Of a DNA stretch of 64,000 nt, positions 44,093 through 54,220 are shown in pieces. Origin of the DNA: Lachnospiraceae bacterium (GTDB lineage Bacteria > Bacillota > Clostridia > Lachnospirales > Lachnospiraceae). Each line of letters begins with the position of its first letter. The first letter of the stretch is position 1. The notes under the pieces were generated by a model. It made no database searches. It had not been told where the DNA came from and saw only the letters and a program-made list of their open reading frames with translations. A program made the position numbers and the translations under genes. The stretch covers positions 126,945-190,944 of the forward strand of contig JAAUZD010000015.1 of NCBI GenBank assembly GCA_014804785.1. The letters are read 5' to 3'.

Positions 44093-45076
44093 TCATCCTC
44101 CGATCTGCACCATTTTTCTTTGCTCCTCATCCGCATGTTCCTCCCCCATATCATGTTCTTCAGGTTTTTCTTTCACAGCCCCGCGAATGATGTGCATCAA
44201 CTCTTCATCGGTACATCCTCTCCTCATAGGCTTTCTCAGATCCACGCCATAGGAATATTGCAGGCAAAGCTTCAGATAACCTTCCACCGTAAGCCGTATG
44301 CGTCTGCAATCCTTACAGAACTTGTGGGACATAGGACTGATTAGTCCTATCCTGCCACGAAATCCATCAAACCTGTAATACTGCGCCGGTCCCTCAAAAG
44401 CAGGCGTTTTCTCCTCCGCAATGCCCTTTCCATACCGTTCTTCCAGACGCCATAACAGCTCATTGGAAGAAATTCCTGTATAATCCTTCCCACAGCCAAT
44501 CGGCATCAGTTCAATAAACCGGACATCCATTGGATACTCTTTTGCGAATGCCGCGATTTTTTCAATCTCACAGCTGTTCCACTCCTTTACCGGGACACAG
44601 TTGATCTTAACGGTCATGCCCTTCTCCAATGCACTGTGTATTCCCGAAAGCACATCCTCAAGCGCATCCTGCCCGGTAATCCTGATAAAATTCTCACGAT
44701 TCAATGTATCCAGACTGATGTTGACACTATCCAGACCAGCTTCCTTAAGCGCTCCCACATAACTGCCAAGCAGACTGCCATTGCTGGTCATCGCAATCTC
44801 ATCAATCCCGGCAATGCCGCGAATTCCCTCCACGAGCTTAATCACGTTTTTGCGCACAAGCGGTTCTCCACCGGTGAGACGCACCTTGCGGATTCCCATC
44901 TGCGCCATCACGCGCACAATGCGCTCCAGTTCCTCCAATGTAAGGATTTCCCCATGTTCCACTCGTTTTACACCCTCCCTGGGCATACAGTATCTGCACC
45001 TGAAATTACACTTATCCGTCAGGGATACCCGCAGATAGTCTATCGTTCTGCCAAAGCTGTCTTTCAAACTTATCAT
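44093..45076 (-). CDS. moaA: GTP 3',8-cyclase MoaA
   Basis: 327 residues. Radical-SAM Cys triad CNFRCRYC (Cys23, 27, 30), GGEPL SAM-binding motif, and a second 4Fe-4S triad in FCKDCRRIRLT...LKLC for GTP binding. It converts GTP to 3',8-cyclo-GTP, the first step of molybdopterin synthesis, with MoaC (47649-48149) as the next enzyme. The C-terminal GG (QIGG) fits the family, where a terminal Gly-Gly is needed. Confidence 0.96.
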   Translation of the reverse strand: MISLKDSFGRTIDYLRVSLTDKCNFRCRYCMPREGVKRVEHGEILTLEELERIVRVMAQMGIRKVRLTGGEPLVRKNVIKLVEGIRGIAGIDEIAMTSNGSLLGSYVGALKEAGLDSVNISLDTLNRENFIRITGQDALEDVLSGIHSALEKGMTVKINCVPVKEWNSCEIEKIAAFAKEYPMDVRFIELMPIGCGKDYTGISSNELLWRLEERYGKGIAEEKTPAFEGPAQYYRFDGFRGRIGLISPMSHKFCKDCRRIRLTVEGYLKLCLQYSYGVDLRKPMRRGCTDEELMHIIRGAVKEKPEEHDMGEEHADEEQRKMVQIGG

Positions 45077-45109
45077 CCGCCCTTCTCCGCGTCCAAAGCG
45101 CCGTATTTT

Positions 45110-46162
45110 TTACCGTGCAAGCGGCATTAGTTTATCCTCATCAAGCTTCAGGTAAATCGGTTCCTGTCCGGTTTCCTTGAAAATCTGCTTCCACTCTTCC
45201 TTAGGTAGTTCCCAGGTCAGCTCTGTATCCGGCGTACTTTTCTCCTGATCCATCTGTCGAAAACACACTACACTGGAAAACGTGTCCTCGATTACCCTCT
45301 CAATCCTGCACGCAAACACATTTTCCGGCTCCATCCTGTCCGTCCGCCGGAAATAATGCGCGCGATATCCGGCGTATTTCATGCCCTCAAAGCGTTTTCC
45401 ATCCGCAGTCCGCAACTTGATTCCCCAGTCAACCGCACGGATACAGCCATCCTCCGCCAGCTCCAGTCTCGTAATATTTTTGCAGCCGGTGAGTCTTGCG
45501 GCTGTCACAGTCTGTGGACTGTCGAAAAAATCCTCCTTATCCTGAATTTCAATCAGGCTTCCGTTTTCCATTACTCCGATACTGTCAGCAATGCGGTACA
45601 CCTCGTTTCTGTCATGGGAGACAAACATTGACGGTCCAGCGAATTCCTTTAACACATCCATAATCTCCCTCTCAAGCCGCATCTGCAGGTAATTGTCCAG
45701 GGCGGAAAACGGCTCGTCAAATAAAAGTGCCTCCGGCTCTGCCGCAAGCATTCTCGCAATCGCCACCCTCTGTTTCTGTCCGCCGGAAAGCTGTGAGGGA
45801 TAGAGTCCTTCCTTTCCTTCCATACAGAACTGCCTGATCAATGCCTCCGCCCTGTCCGGATTCACACATGCAATATTCTGATATGCCGTCATGTTGGGAA
45901 AAAGTGCATAGTCCTGAAACAGATACCCTACGCGCCGTTTTCTGGCAGGCACATTGATATGCTTTTCCGAGTCAAACAGCACCCTGTCCCCCAGAACAAT
46001 CCTGCCTTTATCCGGTGTCATAATTCCTGCAATACATTTTAATGTCATGCTCTTCCCGCAGCCGGAGGCTCCCAGAAGGGAAAACACCTTCCCCTCTGTA
46101 TCAAAGCACACCGAAAGCGAAAAACTTCCCAGTTTTTTCGTAATATCGACCTGTAATCTCAT
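45110..46162 (-). CDS. modC: Molybdate ABC transporter ATP-binding protein ModC
   Basis: 350 residues. Walker A GASGCGKS (31-38), signature LSGGQKQRVAIARML, Walker B ALLFDEPFSALD, and a C-terminal extension of about 130 residues that is shorter and unlike a plain MOP domain. The order modA-modB-modC supports molybdate uptake; tungstate cannot be excluded. It overlaps modB by four bases. Confidence 0.93.
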   Translation of the reverse strand: MRLQVDITKKLGSFSLSVCFDTEGKVFSLLGASGCGKSMTLKCIAGIMTPDKGRIVLGDRVLFDSEKHINVPARKRRVGYLFQDYALFPNMTAYQNIACVNPDRAEALIRQFCMEGKEGLYPSQLSGGQKQRVAIARMLAAEPEALLFDEPFSALDNYLQMRLEREIMDVLKEFAGPSMFVSHDRNEVYRIADSIGVMENGSLIEIQDKEDFFDSPQTVTAARLTGCKNITRLELAEDGCIRAVDWGIKLRTADGKRFEGMKYAGYRAHYFRRTDRMEPENVFACRIERVIEDTFSSVVCFRQMDQEKSTPDTELTWELPKEEWKQIFKETGQEPIYLKLDEDKLMPLAR

Positions 46163-46851
46163 CCTTGTTTCCTCTTTCTGATTCCCGCGTCCGTCCAGTA
46201 ATTCATCATCAACAGTATCAACAGGGAAATTGATAAAATAATCATCACCCAGTAAAATGCCAGTTTTCGATTCCCGCTCTGCATCGCTGTGTACACGGCA
46301 ATAGACATCGTGCGCGTTTTGCCGGGCAGATTGCCCGCAATCATGATTGTCGCCCCAAATTCTCCCAGTGCTCTAGCAAATGCAAGAATCACTGCAGCCG
46401 CGACTCCCTGCCATGCGGCGGGGAGCATGATCCGAAAAAATATTTTTACCTCGCCCATTCCCAGCGTTCGCGCTGCATAAATCAGGTTCTCATCTACCTG
46501 CTCCAGCGCGCCGCGGGCCGTGCGGTACATGACCGGAAAGGAAACAACAACCGCCGCGATCACTGCGCCCTGCCAGGTAAAAATCACCTCCACGCCTATT
46601 GCAGATAACATATTGCCAATCACCGAGTTTTTACCCAACAGAACCAACAGGAAAAATCCCACCACGGTGGGCGGCAGCACCAGCGGCAGGGAAAGCAGCC
46701 CGTCCACGAAATACTTCCCCCTGCCAAGAGCACTGCTCTTGGCAGTGCCCATGGCAATCACAAGTCTTGCCGCAAGGATACCCAGAAAAAATACAATTAC
46801 CGAAGAGGCAACCGCTATCTTAAGCGATATCAATAATGGTGAAATATCCAT
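46159..46851 (-). CDS. modB: Molybdate ABC transporter permease ModB
   Basis: 230 residues, five or six membrane helices, and the coupling motif EFGATIMIAGNLPGKTRTM of the molybdate/tungstate permeases. 10 bases after modA. Confidence 0.94.
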   Translation of the reverse strand: MDISPLLISLKIAVASSVIVFFLGILAARLVIAMGTAKSSALGRGKYFVDGLLSLPLVLPPTVVGFFLLVLLGKNSVIGNMLSAIGVEVIFTWQGAVIAAVVVSFPVMYRTARGALEQVDENLIYAARTLGMGEVKIFFRIMLPAAWQGVAAAVILAFARALGEFGATIMIAGNLPGKTRTMSIAVYTAMQSGNRKLAFYWVMIILSISLLILLMMNYWTDAGIRKRKQG

Positions 46852-46861
46852 AAATCCCCCT

Positions 46862-47659
46862 CTACTTCAAAACTGAAAAACCATATTGTTCAAAACACTC
46901 TGCTGCTTCCTGCGACTGCAGAAATGATACAAATGCCTCCGCCTCGCTCCTATTTGCGCTATCCTTTGTGATTCCTACCGGATAGATGACTCTGGTACAG
47001 GAACCCTCTGGAGCCTGTGCAACAATCTTCACCAGCTCCGTGGAATATGCGTCCGTTGCATATACTACTCCGCAGTCCACCTCACCGGCTTCCACCCAGG
47101 ACAACACGGTTCTGACATCCGTTCCGTAATTTGCTTTCTGCTTCACCACATCCAGAATCCCCAGTGATGTAAAAGCCTCTTCCGCATACTGTCCCGCCGG
47201 AACGCTCTCAGGCTCTCCCAGACCTATCATTTCCACTTTGTCCTGTGCAACCTCTTCAAAAGAAGTAAGGTCTAAAGTACTGTCACTGTTCACAATAAGC
47301 ACAACCTTATTCTCAAGAAGTTCATGCACACTGTCACTGTCAATCAGATCTTCCTCAACAAGCGTGTTCATCGGCTTTTCAGCCGCAGAGATAAAGACGT
47401 CCGCAGGGGCACCCTCCTCAATCTGGGTCTGCAATGTCCCGGAGGCCCCGTAGGAGAAAGTAAGTGTTACACCTGGATGCTCCGCCTCATATTGCTCCTT
47501 TAACTGATCGCACGCATCCGTGAGGGACGCCGCCGCCAAGATTGTAATTTCTGTTGAAGAGGTCTCCTTATTACTGCCACATCCGACCAGTCCCAAAACC
47601 GCTGTAACTACAAGACTCATTGCTAAAATTTTACCTGTTGTATTTTTTTTACATTTCAT
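46862..47659 (-). CDS. modA: Molybdate-binding lipoprotein ModA
   Basis: 265 residues with a lipobox (LGLVGC, Cys27). [16 protein letters not shown] and [20 protein letters not shown] contain the Ser residues that bind the oxyanion in ModA. Start overlaps the moaC stop by 11 bases. Delivers molybdate to ModBC outside the membrane. Confidence 0.95.
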   Translation of the reverse strand: MKCKKNTTGKILAMSLVVTAVLGLVGCGSNKETSSTEITILAAASLTDACDQLKEQYEAEHPGVTLTFSYGASGTLQTQIEEGAPADVFISAAEKPMNTLVEEDLIDSDSVHELLENKVVLIVNSDSTLDLTSFEEVAQDKVEMIGLGEPESVPAGQYAEEAFTSLGILDVVKQKANYGTDVRTVLSWVEAGEVDCGVVYATDAYSTELVKIVAQAPEGSCTRVIYPVGITKDSANRSEAEAFVSFLQSQEAAECFEQYGFSVLK

Positions 47660-48149
47660 TTTCTTTTCCTTCTTTCATTCTTATAAACTTTCCCGTCTTT
47701 CCGCCATCCTTCTCATCCAGGCGGATATCCGTGATTTCCATTGTTTTATCCATCGCCTTGCACATATCATATATCGTAAGCAGGGATACGCTTACACCCG
47801 TCAGTGCCTCCATCTCCGCACCGGTCCTGCCGTTAAGCCGCACAGTGCACACGCTACGTAACAGCGATTGCTCGCGGCACAGTTCAAAATCCACCGATAC
47901 CATGGTAAGCAGCAGCGAATGGCACAGCGGTATAAGGCTCGCTGTGTTCTTTGCAGCCATAATTCCTGCTATTCTCGCCGCTGCAAGAACATCTCCCTTA
48001 GGCACTGTCCCATCTGTAATGGCGTCCATCACCGCGCTGCTGACACGGATACATCCGCTTGCCACAGCAATCCGGTCTGTCACCGCTTTCTTTGTAACAT
48101 CCACCATCACTGCATTCCCCTCTGCATCTAAATGTGTCATTTCGCCCAT
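47649..48149 (-). CDS. moaC: Cyclic pyranopterin monophosphate synthase MoaC
   Basis: 166 residues. Conserved [30 protein letters not shown] and [11 protein letters not shown] motifs, including the catalytic Lys/Asp segment. Converts cyclo-GTP to cyclic pyranopterin monophosphate. Confidence 0.96.
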   Translation of the reverse strand: MGEMTHLDAEGNAVMVDVTKKAVTDRIAVASGCIRVSSAVMDAITDGTVPKGDVLAAARIAGIMAAKNTASLIPLCHSLLLTMVSVDFELCREQSLLRSVCTVRLNGRTGAEMEALTGVSVSLLTIYDMCKAMDKTMEITDIRLDEKDGGKTGKFIRMKEGKENEM

Positions 48150-48164
48150 AATCTTTCCTTTCCC

Positions 48165-49199
48165 TTATTTCCCAAATCCGCAGTTCGGAAAATGGCAAAT
48201 CTCGCAGGAGAGACACAAACCGCCTTCCCCATAGCTTTCCAAATCTCCGGCTTCCAGAACTTCTCCGGCAAGCAGCCGCGGAAGCACCAGATCAAATATC
48301 GTTCTTTTTGCATACATCACGCAGCCAGGAAGCCCCAGCAGAGGCACTGTTCTGTCCTCACAGTCAAGATACGCAAGTAAGAACATTGCGCCTGGCAGTA
48401 CCGGCGCTCCATAAGAGACAATTCTTGCTCCCGTATCGCTGATCGCACCCGGCGTATGGTCATCCGGATCGACGCTCATTCCGCCGCTCACAAGCACCAT
48501 CTGGGCGCCATTTTGCACAAAATCCATAATAGCCCTTTGGATCTCATCCCTTTGATCTGAAACAATCGTTCGTCCCACAATCTCTGTGTCATATTCCGAC
48601 AGCTTCTTCTGCAGTACGGGGCCAAAAGCGTCCTGAATCAATCCCTTTGCCACTTCACTTCCGGTAACGACGATCCCAACCTTGGTATGATGAAAGGGAA
48701 GTATGGATAGTATGGGGCTTTCACCTGCCACTGCCTTTGCCTTAAAAAGTTTCTCCTCTTCGATTACAAGGGGAATAATGCGGGTTCCCGCCAGCTTATC
48801 GCCGCATTTCACCGGAAAATCTGCATGAACCGTGGCAATCATCATTTCCCCAAGGGAATTAACTGCGCGTAACGCATCCCTGCGTATTTTAAAAAGCCCA
48901 TTTTCCGCCGCTGTAATCTCAATCTTTCCCTCACAGGGATCCGAAGCACGCATGTTTGACGCCTCGCCCATACAAATTCCACGCAGTATGGCAGCTGCCT
49001 CATCCTCGTGCAGCATGCCCTCTTTCTTTTCCCACACATACAAGTGTTCCTTGCCGACGGAGTAAAGCACAGGGATATCCTCCTTTGTCACAATATGCCC
49101 CTTCCGAAACACAGGTCCTTTCCGTCTGCCGGGAATAATTTGTGTAATGTCGTGGCACAGTACATGTCCCACAGCATCCTTTGTATTCACAAGCTTCAT
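48165..49199 (-). CDS. MoeA/MogA-like molybdopterin-binding protein with Cys-rich tail
   Basis: 344 residues from MKLVNTKDAVGH; ATGA overlap with the mobAB stop. The molybdopterin-binding fold (about 160-310) has KVGIVVTGSEVAKGL and VLVSGGMSVDPDDHTPGAI. The N-terminal part (AVGHVLCHDITQIIPG...FRKGHIV) resembles MoeA domain III but is much shorter than in MoeA. The C terminus CLSCEICHFPNCGFGK could hold a metal. Likely a metal-insertion or carrier protein related to MoeA; a true MoeA is also in the operon. Confidence 0.85.
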   Translation of the reverse strand: MKLVNTKDAVGHVLCHDITQIIPGRRKGPVFRKGHIVTKEDIPVLYSVGKEHLYVWEKKEGMLHEDEAAAILRGICMGEASNMRASDPCEGKIEITAAENGLFKIRRDALRAVNSLGEMMIATVHADFPVKCGDKLAGTRIIPLVIEEEKLFKAKAVAGESPILSILPFHHTKVGIVVTGSEVAKGLIQDAFGPVLQKKLSEYDTEIVGRTIVSDQRDEIQRAIMDFVQNGAQMVLVSGGMSVDPDDHTPGAISDTGARIVSYGAPVLPGAMFLLAYLDCEDRTVPLLGLPGCVMYAKRTIFDLVLPRLLAGEVLEAGDLESYGEGGLCLSCEICHFPNCGFGK

Positions 49200-50290
49200 C
49201 TTACTAAACGCTCCAATCCAAAATACTTTTTCAGGCACAAAAAAATCCCCTGAATATCAGAAAGCCCATATACCGGGCAATCCATCTGCTCAAAGGACAT
49301 CTCATCGGCTGCTATACAGATCAGACTGCAAGGATCACAAACACTCGTTCCGCAGATTTCCTGTCTGATGACTTCAATCTTTGGATAATCAGAGTGCTTC
49401 ATCCCCTCTATTATGATTATGTCAGGCGAAAAATTCATGCGGCACATCTGATCAATCAGCATAGCGGCATCCATGCTTTCCCTGACATGAATCGAATATC
49501 TGCTCTTTGTCATGATAGACGCACAGACTGCCCCGGCGTCTGTAAACCGGGCAGTATCACTCCCCCGGACGTCCGTATAGCAGTCGTGTCCATCATGCTT
49601 TAATACACCAACCGAATATCCGTCACCTATAAATTCATTGATGAGCTTCACAATCAGACCGGTCTTTCCGCTGTCGTGCAAACCGCTGACGCAGAATATA
49701 AAGGGCTTCGCAAGCTCTACATAATCCGCATAGGTATTTATATTTTTTACTACGCTTTTATCAAAGCGCGAATATTCCAGAGAAATGTACTTTGTCCGTA
49801 CACGGGACAGGATATTCCGCAGACGGTATTTCCTCTTGCGGATCAGCTCCTCGATCACAGGCAGCACCTTTTTGGAATAAATGGCACAAAGAGGCTGAAT
49901 GTGATCCTCATCCGCAATCACATAGCAGTCATAATCCGAACAGATGAAGTCCGCAAGATACGATACAAGTTGTGTGCTGACATTGGGCATATCCACGGCA
50001 CAGATAAATACATACTCATTCTTCGCTTCCGAGAGAATCTGATAGATCCCTTCCATCGGACCGATATTTCTGTGAATGTCATAGACAACGGGCAATCCCA
50101 TATTTTCATAGATGCCCCTGTCCGCAGCTGAGATGATCACCTCCGAAAAAGCTCCCATCCTGTCTGCGAGCCTGTCGATCATCCTTTCCTGATTCCATTC
50201 CATCAAAGCCTTGTTCTGCCCCATTCTAGTGCTGTTTCCGCCTGCAAGGATACCGACGGAAATCGCTGGCACACGATTTTGAAATTTCAT
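49196..50290 (-). CDS. MobA-MobB fusion (molybdenum cofactor guanylyltransferase plus GTP-binding adaptor)
   Basis: 364 residues from MKFQNRVPAIS (AAAGGATAAAT upstream). MobA part 1 to about 195: GGNSTRMGQNKAL at the N terminus and CAVDMPNVS for GTP/metal binding. MobB part about 200-360: P-loop SGLHDSGKT (202-210), VLKHDGHDC and IIIEGMKHSDYPKIEV. MobA makes the bis-MGD form of the cofactor, the form used by formate dehydrogenase. Two bases after moeA. Confidence 0.93.
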   Translation of the reverse strand: MKFQNRVPAISVGILAGGNSTRMGQNKALMEWNQERMIDRLADRMGAFSEVIISAADRGIYENMGLPVVYDIHRNIGPMEGIYQILSEAKNEYVFICAVDMPNVSTQLVSYLADFICSDYDCYVIADEDHIQPLCAIYSKKVLPVIEELIRKRKYRLRNILSRVRTKYISLEYSRFDKSVVKNINTYADYVELAKPFIFCVSGLHDSGKTGLIVKLINEFIGDGYSVGVLKHDGHDCYTDVRGSDTARFTDAGAVCASIMTKSRYSIHVRESMDAAMLIDQMCRMNFSPDIIIIEGMKHSDYPKIEVIRQEICGTSVCDPCSLICIAADEMSFEQMDCPVYGLSDIQGIFLCLKKYFGLERLVR

Positions 50291-50292
50291 AT

Positions 50293-51519
50293 TTATCCTT
50301 TCATCATTCTGACATGAACCTTGGTTCCGGGAGCCACGCATTCTCCGGCCCCTAAATCAATATAACAATTACAATCCATCAAATTGCTGATAACAGAAGA
50401 TGCATGCACAGAAGATGGCAAGTACACCTTACCGCCCTCCATCCTGGCACGCAAAAGCCGTCGCTTATGATTCACCTTCTCATAGGTGTCGGCAAGCTCT
50501 GCATCCGCCTCTTTTACCAGAAAAGACGCGCTTCCCATCCATTTCGCCGCGGCATACCAGAAATAATAGTCAAAATTGGCAAGAGCCGCATAAGGATTTC
50601 CCGACAGACTTAAGATGATCGTACCATCCAGTACACTTCCCACCGTCGGCGTCCCGGGCTGTATATTTGCACGGTAAAAAAGCTTCCGCGCCCCAATCCT
50701 CTCAAGCACCCCATGGAGCAGATCGCGTTTCCCCACAGACACACCGCCCGTGGTTATTACGATGTCCGCCATCCCTGCCGCATCGCGCAGGGATGCGCAC
50801 AAAGTCTCCTCGTCATCCCCACAGATTTTTTCAGACACCACGCAAAGTCCCGCACTCTGTATCGACGCGCTCAGCATATAGGAAATACTTCCATAGATTT
50901 TGCCCGGCTGCAGTGCCTCACCGGGTCTTACCAGCTCTGTTCCAGTTGAGAGAATCGCTGCTTTCACCGGTCTTACCACAAGAACCTTGTCCACCCCGAT
51001 TGCTGCCAGCACTCCCACCTCGATCCTGCCAAGCCTTCTGCCTGCCGGCACTACTAATTGCCCTTTACACAGTTCCTCTCCAATTTTGCAGTAATTCGTA
51101 CCGGGGGAAGCCTCCCTTTGAATCAAAACATTGGTCTCGCCGTAGTCGGTATCTTCCTGTCTTATAACCGCATCATATCCATCCGGAATCATCGCTCCCG
51201 TCATAACTCTGACAGCGCTCCCCGGAACATACGAAAGCGCCTTATACTCTCCGGCAAGAATTTCGCCAATGACAGCCAGCCGCACCGGCGCTGCGTCAGA
51301 AGCGCCCCGAATGTCTCCTGCGCGAACGGCATAGCCGTCCATCGCCGATCTTGGAAATGCCGGTACCGGCGCCGGTGCATAAATATCCTGTGCGGCTATG
51401 GCGCCGCAAGCCTTATCAAGAGGCAGTATCACGTTCTCCTGAATTGGCGTGATTTCAAGCAGGAGCCGTCTCACTGCCTCCTCCAATTCCAATCCTGTCA
51501 AATGATCATATTGTTTCAT
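50293..51519 (-). CDS. moeA: Molybdopterin molybdenumtransferase MoeA
   Basis: 408 residues from MKQYDHLTGLELEEA. Domain III start PLDKACGAIAAQDIYAPAPVPAFPRS (in pieces: AQDIYAPAPVPAFPRSAMDG), VMTGAMIPDGYDAV, domain with ILSTGTEL and TTGGVSVGKRDLL, and a C-terminal beta domain. It inserts molybdate into adenylylated molybdopterin. The frame upstream overlaps fdhF; this ATG overlaps its stop by 14 bases. Confidence 0.95.
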   Translation of the reverse strand: MKQYDHLTGLELEEAVRRLLLEITPIQENVILPLDKACGAIAAQDIYAPAPVPAFPRSAMDGYAVRAGDIRGASDAAPVRLAVIGEILAGEYKALSYVPGSAVRVMTGAMIPDGYDAVIRQEDTDYGETNVLIQREASPGTNYCKIGEELCKGQLVVPAGRRLGRIEVGVLAAIGVDKVLVVRPVKAAILSTGTELVRPGEALQPGKIYGSISYMLSASIQSAGLCVVSEKICGDDEETLCASLRDAAGMADIVITTGGVSVGKRDLLHGVLERIGARKLFYRANIQPGTPTVGSVLDGTIILSLSGNPYAALANFDYYFWYAAAKWMGSASFLVKEADAELADTYEKVNHKRRLLRARMEGGKVYLPSSVHASSVISNLMDCNCYIDLGAGECVAPGTKVHVRMMKG

Positions 51520-54220
51520 CCTGTAATTTCTCCAACTGCACAGCGCAGACCTTATATTCCGGTATTCTTGCAAATTCGTCCAGCGCCGCATTGGTAATCT
51601 GATTCACCGGCGAATCCGGAAAGTGAAATGGCATCCATGTCTCACCCTCAGAGACCTTCCTTCCCACCCTGGCAGTCGCTGTGATTGCACCGCGGCGGCT
51701 CCTTATGCGAATCCGTTCTCCATTGGCAATACCAAGTTTGTCTGCGTCGCGATAATGTATCTCTATAAATCCTTCGCCTGCCATATCCATAAGTCCCTTT
51801 GACCTTGCAGTCATGGCAGCCGCATTGTAGTGGTAGAGAATCCGTCCCGTCGTCAATATGTACGGATATGTCTCATCCGGCATTTCCGCTGACGGCACAT
51901 ACCGCGCAGGATAGAACAGCGCTTTTCTCCTTGCAGGTCTTCCCACATGCATAATCGGTGTTCCCGGGTGATTCCTGTCAGGACACGGCCACTGCAGGCT
52001 TTCACCGGCATCGAGTCGTTTATATGAAATCCCCTGGAAGCTTGGTGTAACCTGCGCAATTTCATCCATGATCTGCTCAGGCGTTAAATACTCCTGCGGA
52101 TATCCCATGGCATTCATCAGATCAATCAATATATCCGTATCCGGACGCATCCCGCCCTTTAACTTCACAGCCTTGCGGATTCTCTGCACTCTCCGCTCTG
52201 TGTTACTGAAGGTTCCCTCCTTCTCCGCGTAGCTGATACCCGGCAGAATCACATCCGCATATGCTGCGGTCTTTGTCATGAACAGTTCCTGGACCACCAG
52301 AAAATCCAGGCTCTCCAGCGCATGGATGATATGCATGGTATCCGGGTCAGTCACCACAGGATCCTCGCCGCAGATATACAATCCTTTGATTTTCCCCTCG
52401 ATTGCTGCCGGAAATACCTCTGTTGCTTTAAGTCCCGGATTCGGGTTTAATTTCACATCCCATGCCTTTTCAAATTTTTCACGTATCCGTGGATTATCCA
52501 CCTTCTGATAGCCCGGATAATCCGTTGGCTGCGCGCCCATATCGCATGCCCCCTGCACATTGTTCTGTCCGCGCAGCGGATTCACTCCACAGCCGCTTCT
52601 GCCAAGCTTGCCGACCATGATTGCCATATTGGACATACTCATAACTCCCTCGGTTCCCGTGGAATGTTCTGTCACACCGAGACAATAGATAATAGGGGCC
52701 TTCTTCGCGGTGGCATACATTCTGGCAGCTTCAACCAGTTTGTCCGGATCAATATGGCAGATTTCGCCGACCTTCTCAGGTGTATATTCTGCGACAATCT
52801 GCTTGATCTCCTCAAAGCCTTCCGTGAATTTTTCAATATATTCCTTATCAATTAAGTCTTCCCTGATCATGACATGCATCATGCCATTAGCAAACGCCAC
52901 ATTGGTTCCGGGGCGGAGCTTTAGATGAATATCCGCCTCCCTGGAAAGCCCGATATCTCTCGGGTCTACCACAATCAGCCTTGTGCCGTTTTTTACCGCC
53001 TGCCGGATCTGCATACCTACGACCGGATGCGCTTCCTCCGGATTCGAACCCACTAACAGGATACAGTCCACATCATGGGTAATATCATTGATCGGGTTCG
53101 TCATGGCGCCGGAGCCAAGCGTCTTTGCCAGACCAGATACCGACGCGGAATGGCATACTCTTGCACAATTATCCACATTATTGGTCCCAAAGCAGGTCCT
53201 CACCATCTTCTGCACCATATAGATATCCTCATTGGAGGAACGGGAACAGGCAAAACCAGCCAGCGAATCCGGACCATACTGTTCTTTGAGCTCCATAAAA
53301 CGCCTGGCAGTATATTCCAGGGCTTCCTCCCATGACACCGCGTTAAATTTTCCAGTTTCGCGGTCTTTAATGAGCGGCTGCGTCAGCCTGTCACCGGAAT
53401 GTACAAAGTCAAAGCTTCCGGATCTTCCCTTGACACAGAGCAGTCCCTGATTGGAAGGACCATCCGCCGCCTCCACATTGACAATCTGATTGTCCTTCAC
53501 CACCAGATAGAACTGACATCCGGTCGCACAGTGCGGACAGGTCGTCAATACCTTTCTGACCTCCCACTCCCTATACCCATTCCTTCTGTTTAGCGTCAGT
53601 GCGCCTGTGGGACACACCGCTGCGCAATTGCCGCAGGACTCGCAGGATGTATCCTTCCAATCCTCGCCAAAGGGCGCCTCAACGATATGGAATGTGCCGC
53701 TTCTGCCACTCTTTAAAACGCCATTCACTGCAGCGCGATTGCAGGCACTGATACATCTCTGGCAGTGAATGCATTTACTGGAATCGTATGTAATATATGG
53801 GTTTCCACTAAGCAGCGGAAGCTTCTTCTCTATCTCTGCGCGCGAACCCTCATACTCCGCACTGCGGATTCCAAACTGATTACATAAGCTCTGCAGCTTA
53901 CACACGCCGTTCTCCGGACAACTCATGCAGTCCACATTATGATTCGACAGAATGAGTTTCAGCATTTCTCTTCGGTAATCAATCAGCTTCGGCGTATCGG
54001 TGTGGACCACCATATTCTTCTGCACCTTTGTCTTACAGGATGCAAAGAGATGATCATACCCCTCAATCTCTACCATACATATCCTGCAGGAGCCAATGTC
54101 ATTGACCTCTTTCAGATAGCAAAGTGTCGGAATATTGATTCCATTCTCACGTGCTGCCTCAAGAATCGTCATTCCTTCAGATACTTTTATTTTCTTTCCA
54201 TCTATTGTCACCGTAATCAT
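51506..54220 (-). CDS. fdhF: Formate dehydrogenase catalytic subunit (Cys type) with NuoG-like iron-sulfur N terminus
   Basis: 904 residues. 2Fe-2S domain with Cys34, 45, 48, 62; His-Cys 4Fe-4S around 94-113; two 4Fe-4S ferredoxin clusters (Cys150, 153, 156, 160 and Cys193, 196, 199, 203). The molybdopterin domain starts with CPHCATGC (228-235). The active-site residue is Cys356 in NCARVCHSASVSG, followed by His357; its codon is TGC, so this is a cysteine and not a selenocysteine enzyme. It oxidises formate, or reduces CO2, in the cytoplasm and passes electrons down the cluster chain to the co-encoded flavoprotein (ATGA overlap). Confidence 0.95.
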   Translation of the reverse strand: MITVTIDGKKIKVSEGMTILEAARENGINIPTLCYLKEVNDIGSCRICMVEIEGYDHLFASCKTKVQKNMVVHTDTPKLIDYRREMLKLILSNHNVDCMSCPENGVCKLQSLCNQFGIRSAEYEGSRAEIEKKLPLLSGNPYITYDSSKCIHCQRCISACNRAAVNGVLKSGRSGTFHIVEAPFGEDWKDTSCESCGNCAAVCPTGALTLNRRNGYREWEVRKVLTTCPHCATGCQFYLVVKDNQIVNVEAADGPSNQGLLCVKGRSGSFDFVHSGDRLTQPLIKDRETGKFNAVSWEEALEYTARRFMELKEQYGPDSLAGFACSRSSNEDIYMVQKMVRTCFGTNNVDNCARVCHSASVSGLAKTLGSGAMTNPINDITHDVDCILLVGSNPEEAHPVVGMQIRQAVKNGTRLIVVDPRDIGLSREADIHLKLRPGTNVAFANGMMHVMIREDLIDKEYIEKFTEGFEEIKQIVAEYTPEKVGEICHIDPDKLVEAARMYATAKKAPIIYCLGVTEHSTGTEGVMSMSNMAIMVGKLGRSGCGVNPLRGQNNVQGACDMGAQPTDYPGYQKVDNPRIREKFEKAWDVKLNPNPGLKATEVFPAAIEGKIKGLYICGEDPVVTDPDTMHIIHALESLDFLVVQELFMTKTAAYADVILPGISYAEKEGTFSNTERRVQRIRKAVKLKGGMRPDTDILIDLMNAMGYPQEYLTPEQIMDEIAQVTPSFQGISYKRLDAGESLQWPCPDRNHPGTPIMHVGRPARRKALFYPARYVPSAEMPDETYPYILTTGRILYHYNAAAMTARSKGLMDMAGEGFIEIHYRDADKLGIANGERIRIRSRRGAITATARVGRKVSEGETWMPFHFPDSPVNQITNAALDEFARIPEYKVCAVQLEKLQDETI

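Noticed and set aside
43970..44344. Plus-strand frames opposite moaA
   Set aside because: moaA on the minus strand carries both Fe-S Cys triads and accounts for the region fully.
53153..53155. Selenocysteine in formate dehydrogenase
   Set aside because: The active-site codon reads TGC on the coding strand, not TGA, and the frame is continuous, so it is a cysteine enzyme.
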